Shown in pieces: positions 35,974 to 45,435 of a stretch of 64,000 bases of DNA (the stretch's first letter is position 1; the number at the start of each line of letters is the position of its first letter). A program made the position numbers and the translations under genes. Source of the stretch: Albidovulum sp. (GTDB lineage: Bacteria; Pseudomonadota; Alphaproteobacteria; Rhodobacterales; Rhodobacteraceae); the NCBI GenBank assembly GCA_028823855.1, contig JAPPFL010000012.1:1-64000 (forward strand), given 5' to 3'. A model generated the notes under the pieces. It was given only the letters and a program-made list of their open reading frames with translations. It made no database searches and was not told the DNA's origin.

Positions 35974-37260
35974 AATTCTGTCATTTTCGATTTAATCCTT
36001 TCCGGGATTCATTCCCCGCGCGAATGCGAGCCGCTAGGGCCGTCATGTTAAACCTAGTGAATTGTGACTTGCGAAACTCGGTAAGCTGCGCGGTCCGCAT
36101 CATAAGGCCATCGCCCGATTTCAAAGTACCAGCGAGCGGAATTCGCCGCGATTGCGCTTGAAAATATCCGATCCGCCGGCGATTCCGCGCCGGATTTCGC
36201 CAACCGTATCGATCACGCGTCCGGTCAGGTAGTTTCACTTGGCGAAGCGGAATGCCTGTGCAGTTGGATTGAGCCTTAGGCGGATGGCGGACCGGCACCA
36301 GGTTTTTCGAGGCAGTCTGGCCTAGCGATCGGCACCGTGCAGCGCCATTGTGAACCGCAATTCCTTTCCTTCCAAGCGCGGCGGCCTCCGGGATGTCGCG
36401 GAAGCACCGACCGCGGGTAGATTGCGGGGCGGCTCGCCGAGCGGAAGCCGCCGCGACACGGAATGCGCCATCAAGTATAAATTCGAATTGCGGCAAGCGC
36501 GTACAAGTTCCCGTCAATTCAGTCGGCATGTTTGAACTTGGGAGGCCGGTCATTGTCGGTCTCATTTGTCCTTGCTGGCTCTCTGCTACGCCCGACATAG
36601 GACTAGCCGATGGCGATTGCACCGTCTAACTTGAATCGGCTGAATGTTGCTAGCGAAATCCGCGATAACGCACCAACGGCGGCAGCTCAAAAGATTGCTG
36701 TGAATTGGCAAGCAGGTTCTTCGAACCGAAGCCGTTCCTTTACGAGGAAGAAATTCGCGAGGCGCCCGCCGACAGAATCCTCGTCATGCATAGGCTATTT
36801 CGCATGGTCAACCGGCGCGGCCGGAGATGGCGACGCCCGCGAATCAGCGAGAAATGCAAGAGAAGCTCGCGAGACGGAGCATATCCCGCGCGACGCTTCA
36901 AAGAGAATCACGCGCAATCGCAACTGTCGTGAAATTGAATGTGCGAACGCGGATAAGGAACACTATAATTTTTTTCGTTTCCGTCGGATAATTCCCTTTC
37001 CGGTACGAGGCGCTTCGCATAGCTGGGAGGTTAGGAATTGGCGGACCGAAACGCCGCGTTCCGGCCTTGACGCGAAATAGCACTTCTTTTTTGAAAAGTC
37101 ATTAAAATCAACGCTCTGTAAAATCAAATTGCGCTTAATCAGGCATGTCATGAACGACTGGCAAGACTTCGCTCGGGAATTGCCTTACTAGCTTCGACTT
37201 CTCCTTCTTCGGCCATCAATTTGCCATCTTGCGAAACACATTATGAATGGGAGTTCGTAA
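35974..37260. other. 1.3-kb stretch without a supported gene
   Basis: A 213-codon minus-strand frame (35981-36622) is open, but its composition and lack of recognisable motifs argue against it. Plus-strand fragments around 36393-36629 (ending VIVGLICPCWLS) and 36705-36932 look slightly protein-like but cannot be assigned. The region carries the ROK promoter and leads to the TRAP promoter. Confidence 0.4.
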
Positions 37261-37315
37261 AAATAACTCCCTGAGAGGTATTTATTGACAACGGCGGATT
37301 CTTGTGCTGTTGTAT
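37261..37315 (+). promoter_or_regulatory. Operator and promoter of the first TRAP transporter operon
   Basis: Positions 37261-37282 contain CTCCCTGAGAGGTAT, matching the reverse complement of the GH32 operator in 21 of 22 bases. TTGACA (37285-37290), a perfect -35 box, follows directly; TTGTAT (37310-37315) or the overlapping TGTTGT could be the -10. Both operators end in the same TATTTATTGA run into the -35 box, so the arrangement of operator and promoter is conserved as well as the operator itself. Confidence 0.7.
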
Positions 37316-37358
37316 CTCCGATGGGGAACTTCCCCCGTCAGCAACATAGGAGGAGCAA

Positions 37359-38417
37359 ATGCTCAAGAACACACTACGGCTGGCGGGCATCCTGGCCTTC
37401 AGCGGATTCGGGCTGCTATGCGCCAACGGCGCAATGGCACAAGACAGTTTTTCCTGGAAGGTCGGCACGACGCATCCGCAGCAATCTCCGACATTCAAGG
37501 CGCTCGAAGATCTCGCCACAAAGGTAGACGCCATGAGCGCCGGCCGCCTGACGATCGAGGTGTTCCCGGCAGGCGCCATCGTCCCGCCCGGCGAAACCTA
37601 TCCGTCGATGGTTTCGGGCGTCTTCGATGCGGCAATGTTCTACGGCACCTGGATCGAGGGGCGCAACAGCGCCTGGCTGCTGTCGAATCACACGCCGTTC
37701 GGCTTCGAGGATCGCGATGCCATACTCATGTGGTACTACACGGAAGGCGGATTGGAGCAAGTCAGCGAACTCAGCAAGGACGACGGAATCAAGTTGGAAC
37801 CCTTCGTCGCTCAAGGCATGGAAATGGGAATGTTTTGCCGTGAGCCGGTAAAGTCCCTTGCCGATCTTGAGGGCAAGAAGCTGAGAATCGGAGGCGGACC
37901 TCACATCCCGATCTTCAATGCGCTCGGCGTCGAAACCTTGGCCCTTTCCTATCAGGAAACCTATTCCGGCCTGGAACGCGGCGTCGTAGATTGCGCTGAA
38001 TGGGACACGCCCTTCACCAACTATTTCGCGAAACTGCACGAAGTCGGCCCGTATCTCCTCTACCCCGCATGGTGGCAACCGAGCGCGACGGCGCTCCTGG
38101 GAACGCGGATCGAATCCTACGAAGAGCTTCCCGACGATCTAAAAGCGATCTGGGATGTCGCAGTTCGCGAAGTCGGTCTGGAATGGTCGCTCCACTCCAA
38201 GGCGCTTGACATTGAACATATGAAGAAGATCGTCGACCAACTGGAGGGCATCTATGCCTTCCCGCCGGAGGACATGCAGCGTCTTCGCGAACTTGCTCCG
38301 GAGCAGCTCCAGGCCTATTCGGAGGCAAATGCCGACTTCAAGGCGATCTTCGAAGATCAGCAGGAGTTCCGGAGCCGCTACAACGAATATCCGTTCCTAT
38401 TCAAGTTTCCGAACTGA
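37359..38417 (+). CDS. dctP: TRAP transporter substrate-binding protein (DctP family), operon 1
   Basis: The 352-residue protein has a Sec signal peptide (LAGILAFSGFGLLCANG, cleavage likely after AMA near residue 28) and the DctP fold. FSWKVGTTHPQQSPTFKALE opens the mature protein, LEGKKLRIGGGPHIPIFNAL near residue 175 is the region with the carboxylate-binding arginine, and YSGLERGVVDCAEWDTP near residue 205 is the usual second signature (normally LQxGxIDGxE). The W/E wording there is typical of the keto-acid/mannitol branch. AGGAGG lies six bases before the ATG. Regulation by the ROK protein suggests a sugar-derived ligand, but DctP proteins usually bind carboxylates; the ligand is not known. 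Confidence 0.92.
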   Translation: MLKNTLRLAGILAFSGFGLLCANGAMAQDSFSWKVGTTHPQQSPTFKALEDLATKVDAMSAGRLTIEVFPAGAIVPPGETYPSMVSGVFDAAMFYGTWIEGRNSAWLLSNHTPFGFEDRDAILMWYYTEGGLEQVSELSKDDGIKLEPFVAQGMEMGMFCREPVKSLADLEGKKLRIGGGPHIPIFNALGVETLALSYQETYSGLERGVVDCAEWDTPFTNYFAKLHEVGPYLLYPAWWQPSATALLGTRIESYEELPDDLKAIWDVAVREVGLEWSLHSKALDIEHMKKIVDQLEGIYAFPPEDMQRLRELAPEQLQAYSEANADFKAIFEDQQEFRSRYNEYPFLFKFPN

Positions 38418-38429
38418 TCAGGTAACGTC

Positions 38430-38457
38430 GTCATGGCGGTCGCTCGGCCGCCGTGAC
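38430..38457 (+). promoter_or_regulatory. Intercistronic hairpin after dctP (operon 1)
   Basis: GTCATGGCGG (38430-38439) pairs with CCGCCGTGAC (38448-38457) as a 10-bp stem with one T-G wobble and an 8-base loop. It lies 13 bases after the stop, between dctP and dctQ, without a T-run. It probably sets higher expression of the binding protein than of the membrane subunits. Confidence 0.7.
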
Positions 38458-38513
38458 ATCACGCCAGGGGATTCCTTTCCGGATTTCCTGGCCTTCGATT
38501 GTCGGATTGCGCG

Positions 38514-39020
38514 ATGCAAGTCGAAAAGCTCCTGAAGATCATTGATGCGATCAGCCGTATCCAGCGCCTCATGATCTACCCTTTAATCGCATTGGTCTTT
38601 GTGACGTGCGCGGACGTTTTCGCCAGGAACGTTGTGGGATCGCCCCTGATCTGGGGATTCGATGTCGAACTGCAGCTCTTCGCCGCACTGATTACCTTGT
38701 GCTGGGCCTACAGCGAACACCGCGGCGCCCATGTCCGGATAACCATCGTACCGGAAGCGCTCCTTTCCAGGCGCGGACAGGAAGTACTGAGCGTAATCAC
38801 CTACCTGCTGTTCCTTTTTCCCTTCGCAATCGTGCTATTTATTCAAGGCATGGAGTTTGCCTGGGACTCGTGGAGGCTCCGCGAGATCAGCATCACGACG
38901 CCATGGCAGCCGATCATCTACCATGTGAAGGCGATGATTCCTCTGGCTTCACTTTTCCTAATCCTGCAATTGTTCGCGTCGACGCTGCGCCATCTAATTG
39001 CGGCAATTGAAGCGGATTGA
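38514..39020 (+). CDS. dctQ: TRAP transporter small permease (DctQ), operon 1
   Basis: The 168-residue membrane protein has four predicted transmembrane helices. RNVVGSPLIWGFDVELQLFAAL in the first half corresponds to the DctQ signature (RxxxxxPLxWxxExxxxL), and ITTPWQPIIYHVKAMIPLASLFL forms the last helix. A non-ATG start at 38499 adds five residues; ATG 38514 fits the family better. Its TGA is three bases before the dctM ATG. It is the small integral subunit that joins DctP to DctM. Confidence 0.88.
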   Translation: MQVEKLLKIIDAISRIQRLMIYPLIALVFVTCADVFARNVVGSPLIWGFDVELQLFAALITLCWAYSEHRGAHVRITIVPEALLSRRGQEVLSVITYLLFLFPFAIVLFIQGMEFAWDSWRLREISITTPWQPIIYHVKAMIPLASLFLILQLFASTLRHLIAAIEAD

Positions 39021-39023
39021 GTG

Positions 39024-40439
39024 ATGGACTCTGAAGTCCTCGTTGCGCTTATGCTCGTCGCGCTAATCGCAGGGATTCTCTCTGGCGCGCATCTTGCCGC
39101 CGTCCTCGGAACGGTTGGCATAGTGTTCGGTGTCATTGGCTGGGGCTGGCATATCCTTCCGATTTTCGCGACGCGCGTCTACGATGTCATGACCAATTAC
39201 CTATTGGTGGCGGTTCCCCTGTTTGTCTTCATGGGGTTCATCATCTCAAGATCCGGATTGGCGGAGGACCTGTTTGCGGGAACCGAGATGATCTCCCGCC
39301 GGCTTAAGGGCGGGCTGGTTGTTGCGACCATCCTTTTCGGCACAATCTTTGCCATGTGCACGGGCGTCGTTGCCGCTTCGGTGATCACGGCCGGCGTGCT
39401 TTGCCTGCCTTCAATGTTGAGCAGAAACTATCCGAAGGGAGTGGCCCTGGGCGCTGTCGGCGCTGGCGGAACGTTGGGCATCCTGATCCCGCCGAGCGTA
39501 ATGCTCATTTTCTATGCATCCGAAACGGGGCTTTCGACCGGAAGGCTTTTTGCGGCAGCCTACTTACCCGGCATTTTGCTCGCGTCGCTCTTCATCCTCT
39601 ATGTCGTCCTCAGGTTCACGTTCTTCGATAGGGAGCCGTCGGCCTCGCCTGGCAACGACATCCGGTCAATAGTTGCCGGCCAATCGGGCGAGTCAGGAAA
39701 GACTGGCGCGGCGTCAACAGGACTAGACGACCGCGCGGGAGCGGGCGCGGCTGCCGTTCCCGCCGAAAGTGATCAGTCGGATACCTGGCGCGCCCTGCGC
39801 GCAGCGCTACCGCTCTTCGGGCTGATATTTGCGGTCGTGGGCACAATCATCTTTGGAATTGCCACGCCGACTGAGGCGTCCGCAGCCGGGGCATTCGGCG
39901 CGCTTGTCATCGCCGCCGCGTATCGACGCCTCACCTGGCCGATGCTGAAAGCGAGCGCACTTGAGACAATTGAGACCGTTGGAATGATTGGCTTCCTGAT
40001 TGTCGGAGTTTTGGCCTTCACATCTGCTTTTCTCGGGATTGGCGCAAAACCTGTTGTCAGCGACATTATCCTTGGCATCAGCGGTCAGCCGATCGTAATT
40101 CTTCTCACCATGCTTGCCATCCTGTTCGTGCTTGGCATGCTGCTCGACTGGATTCCAATCCTATACATTACGCTTCCCGTGTTCATACCGATCGTCGACC
40201 AGATGGGGTGGGACCCGCTGTGGTTCGCTCTTCTTGTGGTCGTCTGCCTGCAAACTTCCTGGCTAACTCCGCCTTTCGGGTTCGCGTTGTTCTTCCTGCG
40301 GGGCATCGCACCTCCCGAAGTAACTTACTTCGACATCGTAAAGGGTTGCTTTCCGTTCATGCTGTGCCAGTTGGTCGGTCTCGGCATTCTCATTCTCTTT
40401 CCGCAAATCATCCTGTTCCTGCCGGGCCTCGTAATGTAG
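39024..40439 (+). CDS. dctM: TRAP transporter large permease (DctM), operon 1
   Basis: The 471-residue protein has about 12 transmembrane helices and the DctM patterns FMGFIISRSGLAEDLF, GTLGILIPPSVMLIFYA and ATPTEASAAGAFGAL. A hydrophilic insert of about 60 residues, rich in Ala, Gly and Ser, lies near residues 200-255, between the two halves; it is longer than in most family members and looks flexible. A GTG one codon earlier is an alternative start. It is the sodium-coupled transport subunit. Confidence 0.92.
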   Translation: MDSEVLVALMLVALIAGILSGAHLAAVLGTVGIVFGVIGWGWHILPIFATRVYDVMTNYLLVAVPLFVFMGFIISRSGLAEDLFAGTEMISRRLKGGLVVATILFGTIFAMCTGVVAASVITAGVLCLPSMLSRNYPKGVALGAVGAGGTLGILIPPSVMLIFYASETGLSTGRLFAAAYLPGILLASLFILYVVLRFTFFDREPSASPGNDIRSIVAGQSGESGKTGAASTGLDDRAGAGAAAVPAESDQSDTWRALRAALPLFGLIFAVVGTIIFGIATPTEASAAGAFGALVIAAAYRRLTWPMLKASALETIETVGMIGFLIVGVLAFTSAFLGIGAKPVVSDIILGISGQPIVILLTMLAILFVLGMLLDWIPILYITLPVFIPIVDQMGWDPLWFALLVVVCLQTSWLTPPFGFALFFLRGIAPPEVTYFDIVKGCFPFMLCQLVGLGILILFPQIILFLPGLVM

Positions 40440-41347
40440 TCGAGATAGTGAAACGGAGCGTTGACGGGCCGTGCTCTCAATCACGTCAAATGGGTCTGCA
40501 ACAGCGCGACATCAGCGATTAATACGTTTCCAAGAGAATCAAGCGGCATCCGCGCGCTTCGATAGAGCCAGATCATCGCTCAGGAACACATCGCTACCAA
40601 GGGCGATCAAGGCACCAACAAGTCTAACTGGAAGATTTTTGGTCAATGCTAGCCTATGTTCGCAGCTTCATTCAATTGCCGAAAATCTCTAACGCAGCGG
40701 CACAACATGCATTAGCATTTGCCTGACCAATTATCTGTTTTGCAAATATTAAAATTATTGCCGACTATAGGCTTGCGCTTTTCAATCACGGCTCGGATAT
40801 TGGATTCTTCCGGTTAGTCGCGAATTAGGACGAGCGCAAAAGCGCATCTCGACAGATTGCGAGTAAACTCGTTCCAACTCTCCCTGCAAATCAGAAAAAC
40901 TTGCGACGAACTGCGATTATTCAAACGGCTTCGCCGCCGCAAGGCATGCGATGCTACGTTCGAATTCAAGAGGCCGAAGTGCGACGTTGCGCGTTTTCCG
41001 GATTTCCGGATCAGCGGCGGGGTCGGCGCCGCCCTGGAGAGCCGTGAAAAAATTGACCCGGAGCCGCCAAATTTGTCTAAAATACTCCTTTACTCGGAAC
41101 ATGGATGCTATACTTTCAAACGATGCGGTACTGATCCAGGAATCCGTTCAAGGACGCGAGGGACAGCGGAGGATGAGATCGGACGAGCAGTTTGAAGGCG
41201 TAACGTTCGTCCGGCGCCTCCGAAGCGCTGGTTCACGCTACCAAGTCGGACTCGACCCTAAAGGCCATTACACATCAGCGTGAGATTCTGCATAACGCTG
41301 GCAACGGTTCTTGGATTCAAAGGCCAACCAGGCCGCGAGGTTCATTA
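40440..41347. other. Intergenic, nothing supported
   Basis: Overlapping frames of about 110 codons at 40857-41283 do not match known families. The middle is AT-rich (40690-40790). A promoter for the MFS gene should lie near the end, but I cannot place one. Confidence 0.4.
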
Positions 41348-42538
41348 ATGTCGCGCAGCGAAGCCCTACTTTTCATCAACGTGGCACACTTCTTCGATCA
41401 CTTCTTCCTGCTGATCTTTCCCACGGCGGCACTTGCCATCGCGCCGGCCTGGAACATGAGCTATGCCGATGTGCTCCTCCTGGGATCGCCAATCTACTTG
41501 ATGTTCGCGCTTGGGACGCTCCCGGCCGGCTGGCTCGGCGACAGGATAGACCGCATGACCTTGATCGCGGTGTGCTTCCTGGGTTGCGGCGGGTCGAGCC
41601 TCTGGATAGCGATGTCAGACGGGCCGCTTGCGATGACGGCCGGACTCGGGTCATTGGGACTGTTCGCAGCGATTTACCATCCGGTCGGGCTTGCCCATAT
41701 CACGCAGATCGGGCTGCGTACGGGCCGAGCTCTGGCAATCAACGGCATATTCGGAAATATGGGATTGGCCGGCGCGGCGATGGTCACCGGTGTCTTGGCA
41801 AGTTATCTGGGTTGGCAATGGGCATTCCTCGCGCCCGGAGGACTCGCTGTCCTGATCGGTCTCCTTCTGTTGCTTCGGAACGGGAAGCAGAATCGGGCGG
41901 CACGGAATTTGGGCGACGATGGCCCCAGCGGCCATCCGTCCTTCGACCGCAAGACTCGGATCACCGTGTTCGCGGTCGTGTGCGTGCTGGCTCTATTCGG
42001 CGGGCTAACTTTCAACGCCGTTACGGTCTCCTTGCCGAAGTTCTTCGACGAAAGATTGGCGGATATGAATGGCGGTCTTGCCTGGATCGGTGCATCGGCG
42101 GGAATGGTTTTCGCCATCGCCGCTTTCGCGCAGTTGCCCGTCGGGGAATTGCTCGACAGGATCGGTGCGCGGCCTGTTCTGCAGACATTGCTCAGCGCAC
42201 AGGCGCTGCTGCTGATGTTACTGACCCAAGCGAGCGGCTTGGCCGCGCTTGTTCTGGCACTCTTTCTGGTCACGTTCGTTTTCGCCGGGGTCCCGATCAC
42301 GGCGTGGTTGCTTGGTCGCTATCTAGTCCCGGGCATTCGTTCGCGGGCATTGTCAGTCCAATACGTACTGTCGCTTGGCGTTGGGTCGGGTGTCGTGCCC
42401 CTGATAGCTATACTGCACGGCCGAGGCATCGGTTTCGATGTGCAGTTCTTCGGTCTCGCCGTCGCGGTATCGATCATCCTGGCAGCGTCATTGCTACTGC
42501 CAAGGAGGGAGCCGGCCGCGGGAAAAATTTTAAATTGA
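41348..42538 (+). CDS. Major facilitator superfamily transporter
   Basis: The 396-residue protein has 12 predicted transmembrane helices. The loop between helices 2 and 3 reads GTLPAGWLGDRIDRMTLI, the MFS motif A (G-x3-D-R-x-G-R-R type). It begins FINVAHFFDHFFLLIFPTAAL and has YHPVGLAHITQIGLRTGRALAINGIFGNMG, which resembles the fosmidomycin-resistance (Fsr)-like branch. A drug or small-metabolite exporter is possible; nothing nearby points to the substrate. It stands alone. Confidence 0.9.
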   Translation: MSRSEALLFINVAHFFDHFFLLIFPTAALAIAPAWNMSYADVLLLGSPIYLMFALGTLPAGWLGDRIDRMTLIAVCFLGCGGSSLWIAMSDGPLAMTAGLGSLGLFAAIYHPVGLAHITQIGLRTGRALAINGIFGNMGLAGAAMVTGVLASYLGWQWAFLAPGGLAVLIGLLLLLRNGKQNRAARNLGDDGPSGHPSFDRKTRITVFAVVCVLALFGGLTFNAVTVSLPKFFDERLADMNGGLAWIGASAGMVFAIAAFAQLPVGELLDRIGARPVLQTLLSAQALLLMLLTQASGLAALVLALFLVTFVFAGVPITAWLLGRYLVPGIRSRALSVQYVLSLGVGSGVVPLIAILHGRGIGFDVQFFGLAVAVSIILAASLLLPRREPAAGKILN

Positions 42539-43215
42539 CTTGACGCAATGCATGGATGCTCTTCGGCGCTCCTGGCCGCGGACCTCTCTGCAAACTTTGC
42601 CGGAACGTTCATGGCTCTCTCACCTTGCCGGAAATATTCCGGCTTGAGGGTACCGGCCCGGCCGGCACCGGCTCGACGCAGAATCGAGACGCCGCAAAAT
42701 GGCCGCTTACATCGGAGTCCGCCTCCGGAATCGCGCACGGCTACAGTCCGCAACGGAAATTAGCCGGAATCGAAACCGGCGCGCCGTGAAAATCAAAGGT
42801 ATTGCGCAATCGGAATAAATCGGTGAAAGTCGCCGAATTGAATGCGTTCATTTTCCGGTCGGTTTTCTCGGCGAAACTGACCGAGTGCGCCTGAGGGGGT
42901 TGAATTATTATTCTACGGTCGTTTCGCGTTGCCGCCTTCATTCCAGTTGCGGCTGCACTAGCTAGAAAGAACCACGGTATCGATCTTGCGTCAACGCACT
43001 GCTTGCCGCATCGCTTCAGGATTCCGAAAATCTGGGTCTTGCCAAAAGCGGCGGACCGCACGAAGAGCGATTTTGCGTTTGAAGACGTTCGGCCAAGCAG
43101 GCTTGCCGGGAAAACGCACCGCACGGCGGCGAGAACGCGACGGCGACGGTTTTCGCAAATCGGGTCGTGGTCGTATCCGGCGCGGAACGTCGTTTAGGAA
43201 GGAAGAGCACAGCCA
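42539..43215. other. Intergenic, nothing supported
   Basis: GCCGGAA and TTCCGGC (42627-42633 and 42637-42643) form a short 7-bp hairpin about 90 bases after the MFS stop; lacking a T-run it is at best a weak terminator. The frames that reach into the aldo-keto reductase gene are out of phase with it and have no family match. Confidence 0.4.
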
Positions 43216-44265
43216 ATGGAATACAGGTCTCTCGGGCGCACCGGTGTCAAGGTTTCGAGCCTTTGCCTGGGAACGGACAATTTCGCCGACCCGACTCCAG
43301 AAGACGAGTCGGCGCGAATCCTCGATATGGCTCTGGACGAGGGGATCAACCTCGTCGATACGGGCGATATCTATGCCGATGGGGAAGGCGAAAAAATTAT
43401 CGGGCGCGCGATCAAGGCAAACGGTCGCCGGCACCAAACGCTTATTGCGACGAAAGTCGACCACGGACGTCGCAGACCGGGCTATTCGCTTGACGACCCG
43501 GCACTGTACGCGCCAAACGATTACGGCCATTCGCGCCTCAACATCATCCGCGCCTGCGAAAATTCCCTGCGCCGACTGCAAACTGACTATATCGATCTCT
43601 ACCAGCTCCACCGTCCGTCGCCGTCCATTCCCTGGGACGAGCAGCTGGGCGCGCTTACGGATCTGGTTCGCCAGGGAAAAGTCCGCTACATCGGATGCTC
43701 GACCCATCCGGCCTGGTCCGTGGCGGAGTCGGTCATGGTCAGCGAAATGAAGGGCTACGCGCGCTTCGTCTCGGAACAGCCTCCATACAACTTGCTTGAC
43801 CGGCGCATCGAGAACGAACTCGTACCCATGTGCGAAAAACTTGGCATCGGATTGATCGCCTGGGCGCCGATGGCCATGGGCGTGCTCGCCGGGCGCTACG
43901 CGTCGGCGAGCGCGTATCCGGAAGGGTCGAGGGCGGCATTGCGCGGCGGTTTCTACGCCGACCGGGTAACCGAGCGCGGTATCGAGGTCGGCCGCCGGTT
44001 TTCGCTGATCGCCGCCGGCATCGGTCTTACTCCCGCCCAGCTTTCCATTCTCTGGGTCAAGGACCAGCCCGGCCTTGTCGGCCCGTTGATAGGCCCGCGA
44101 ACCGTAGAGCAATTGACAAGCCTCATTCCGGTCAAGGATATGAAATTGGACGAGGATACCCGCGCGGCCTGCGACGCGCTCGTGCCGCCGGGCAGCGTCG
44201 CAGCCGACTTCCACAATACGGCGAATTGGATGAAGATGCAGGTCGCATGGGAACAGGCCAAATGA
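43216..44265 (+). CDS. Aldo/keto reductase
   Basis: The 349-residue protein is a typical AKR barrel. [20 protein letters not shown] opens as in the Tas/YajO-like branch. The catalytic tetrad can be placed: Asp in NLVDTGDIY and the Tyr of the same motif, Lys in IATKVDHG, and His in [34 protein letters not shown] near the C-terminus is the NADP(H)-binding segment. Its TGA overlaps the ATG of the next gene (44262-44265), so it is coupled to the proline-racemase-like enzyme and likely acts on the same substrate route. The ribosome site is GGAAGGAAG. Confidence 0.92.
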   Translation: MEYRSLGRTGVKVSSLCLGTDNFADPTPEDESARILDMALDEGINLVDTGDIYADGEGEKIIGRAIKANGRRHQTLIATKVDHGRRRPGYSLDDPALYAPNDYGHSRLNIIRACENSLRRLQTDYIDLYQLHRPSPSIPWDEQLGALTDLVRQGKVRYIGCSTHPAWSVAESVMVSEMKGYARFVSEQPPYNLLDRRIENELVPMCEKLGIGLIAWAPMAMGVLAGRYASASAYPEGSRAALRGGFYADRVTERGIEVGRRFSLIAAGIGLTPAQLSILWVKDQPGLVGPLIGPRTVEQLTSLIPVKDMKLDEDTRAACDALVPPGSVAADFHNTANWMKMQVAWEQAK

Positions 44266-45344
44266 AATTTTCGAAGGTTGTCCAAGCAATAGATCTGCAT
44301 GCGTGCGGAGAGCCCGGCCGGGTTATCGTGGGCGGCATCACCGACGTGCCCGGCGGCACGATGTACGAAAAAATGTGCCACCTCGAACGGGAGGGCGACG
44401 ATTTCCGAAAGCGGATGCTGCGCGAACCGCGCGGCTACCCCGCCGCCAACTGCAATATCGTCCTGCCGTCCAGGCACCCGGAAGCGGACGCGGGATTCGT
44501 GATCCTAGAACAGGTCGAATACCCGCTGATGTCCGGCACGAACACGATCTGCGTCGCGACCGCTCTGATTGAAACCGGCATGGTCGCGGCCAGCGAGCCG
44601 ACTACCGTGCTGAAGCTCGAAACGCCGGCGGGGCTCGTAGCCGTCACCGCGGAAGTCGCCGACGGCAAAGTCAAAGGCGTCACGTTCGAGAACGTTCCAG
44701 CCTTCGCGGCTTACCTGGACAGGATGATCGACGTTCCCGAACTCGGAAGAGTTTCGGTCGATGTCGCCTGGGGCGGCATGTTCTACGTCATCGCCGATGC
44801 GGAAAGGCTCGGCATTGAACTCGCGCCCGACAGGGCGGGCGAAATCACTCGAGCGGGCGAAATGATAAAAGCGGCCGCGAGAGAGCAATTGCCCTGCGCG
44901 CACCCCGAGAACGCCGACGTATCCGGGGTCACGGTTTGCGTGATGACGGGAACGCCGACTGCCGCCGGCGCGACGGCGAAAAATGCGGTCGTCGTTTCCA
45001 CGGGCCAGCTGGACTGGAACCGGCCGACGACATGGACCGGGGTTCTGGACCGGTCGCCGTGCGGCACCGGTACATGCGCTCGCATGGCGGCGCTTTACGC
45101 GAAGGGACAACTTCGGCTTGAGGAAGACTTCCACCACGAGGGCATCCTTGGAACCATATTCACGGGTCGCCTTGTTCGCGAAACCCGCATCGGCGACCGG
45201 CGGGCCGTTGTGCCGACAATTCGCGGGCAGGCATGGGTGACCGGAATGGCCCAGTACGTGGTCGATGCGGACGACCCATTTCCGAACGGATTTACAGTCG
45301 GCGATATCTGGGGCGGCTCGCTAGAAAAGCCGCTCGCGCACTAA
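44262..45344 (+). CDS. Proline racemase / hydroxyproline epimerase family protein with a Ser-Cys active site
   Basis: The 360-residue protein is full-length for the family. The second catalytic cysteine is present as C267 in [12 protein letters not shown]. The first position, usually Cys in M-C-G-H, is serine: LMSGTNTI (S91). Known family subgroups with Cys-Cys are racemases or epimerases and those with Thr-Cys are trans-3-hydroxy-L-proline dehydratases; Ser-Cys members exist and at least some act as epimerases. A longer frame from 43830 is out of phase inside the AKR gene, so I start at ATG 44262. The TRAP genes downstream may import its substrate. No oxidase for a hydroxyproline pathway lies in this operon. 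Confidence 0.88.
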   Translation: MKFSKVVQAIDLHACGEPGRVIVGGITDVPGGTMYEKMCHLEREGDDFRKRMLREPRGYPAANCNIVLPSRHPEADAGFVILEQVEYPLMSGTNTICVATALIETGMVAASEPTTVLKLETPAGLVAVTAEVADGKVKGVTFENVPAFAAYLDRMIDVPELGRVSVDVAWGGMFYVIADAERLGIELAPDRAGEITRAGEMIKAAAREQLPCAHPENADVSGVTVCVMTGTPTAAGATAKNAVVVSTGQLDWNRPTTWTGVLDRSPCGTGTCARMAALYAKGQLRLEEDFHHEGILGTIFTGRLVRETRIGDRRAVVPTIRGQAWVTGMAQYVVDADDPFPNGFTVGDIWGGSLEKPLAH

Positions 45345-45435
45345 TTGTGGGAAAGGCAGGGCGGAAACTGTCGAGCGCGAAAAGTTCAATGCAACGACAT
45401 TGATCAACATTTACGTACCAAACTAGGAGAAAGCA

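Noticed and set aside
35981-36622. 213-codon minus-strand frame just upstream of the ROK gene
   Set aside because: Arg/Ser/Pro-rich composition, no motif, no ribosome site; probably a chance frame.
41311-42543. 410-codon frame overlapping the MFS gene
   Set aside because: Out-of-phase shadow; the overlapping frame encodes a clear 12-helix transporter.
42627-42643. Short hairpin after the MFS gene as a terminator
   Set aside because: Only 7 bp with a 3-base loop, about 90 bases from the stop, and no T-run.
43830-44261. N-terminal extension of the proline-racemase-like gene
   Set aside because: Lies inside the aldo-keto reductase gene in another phase; the family start is at 44262 with an ATGA overlap.
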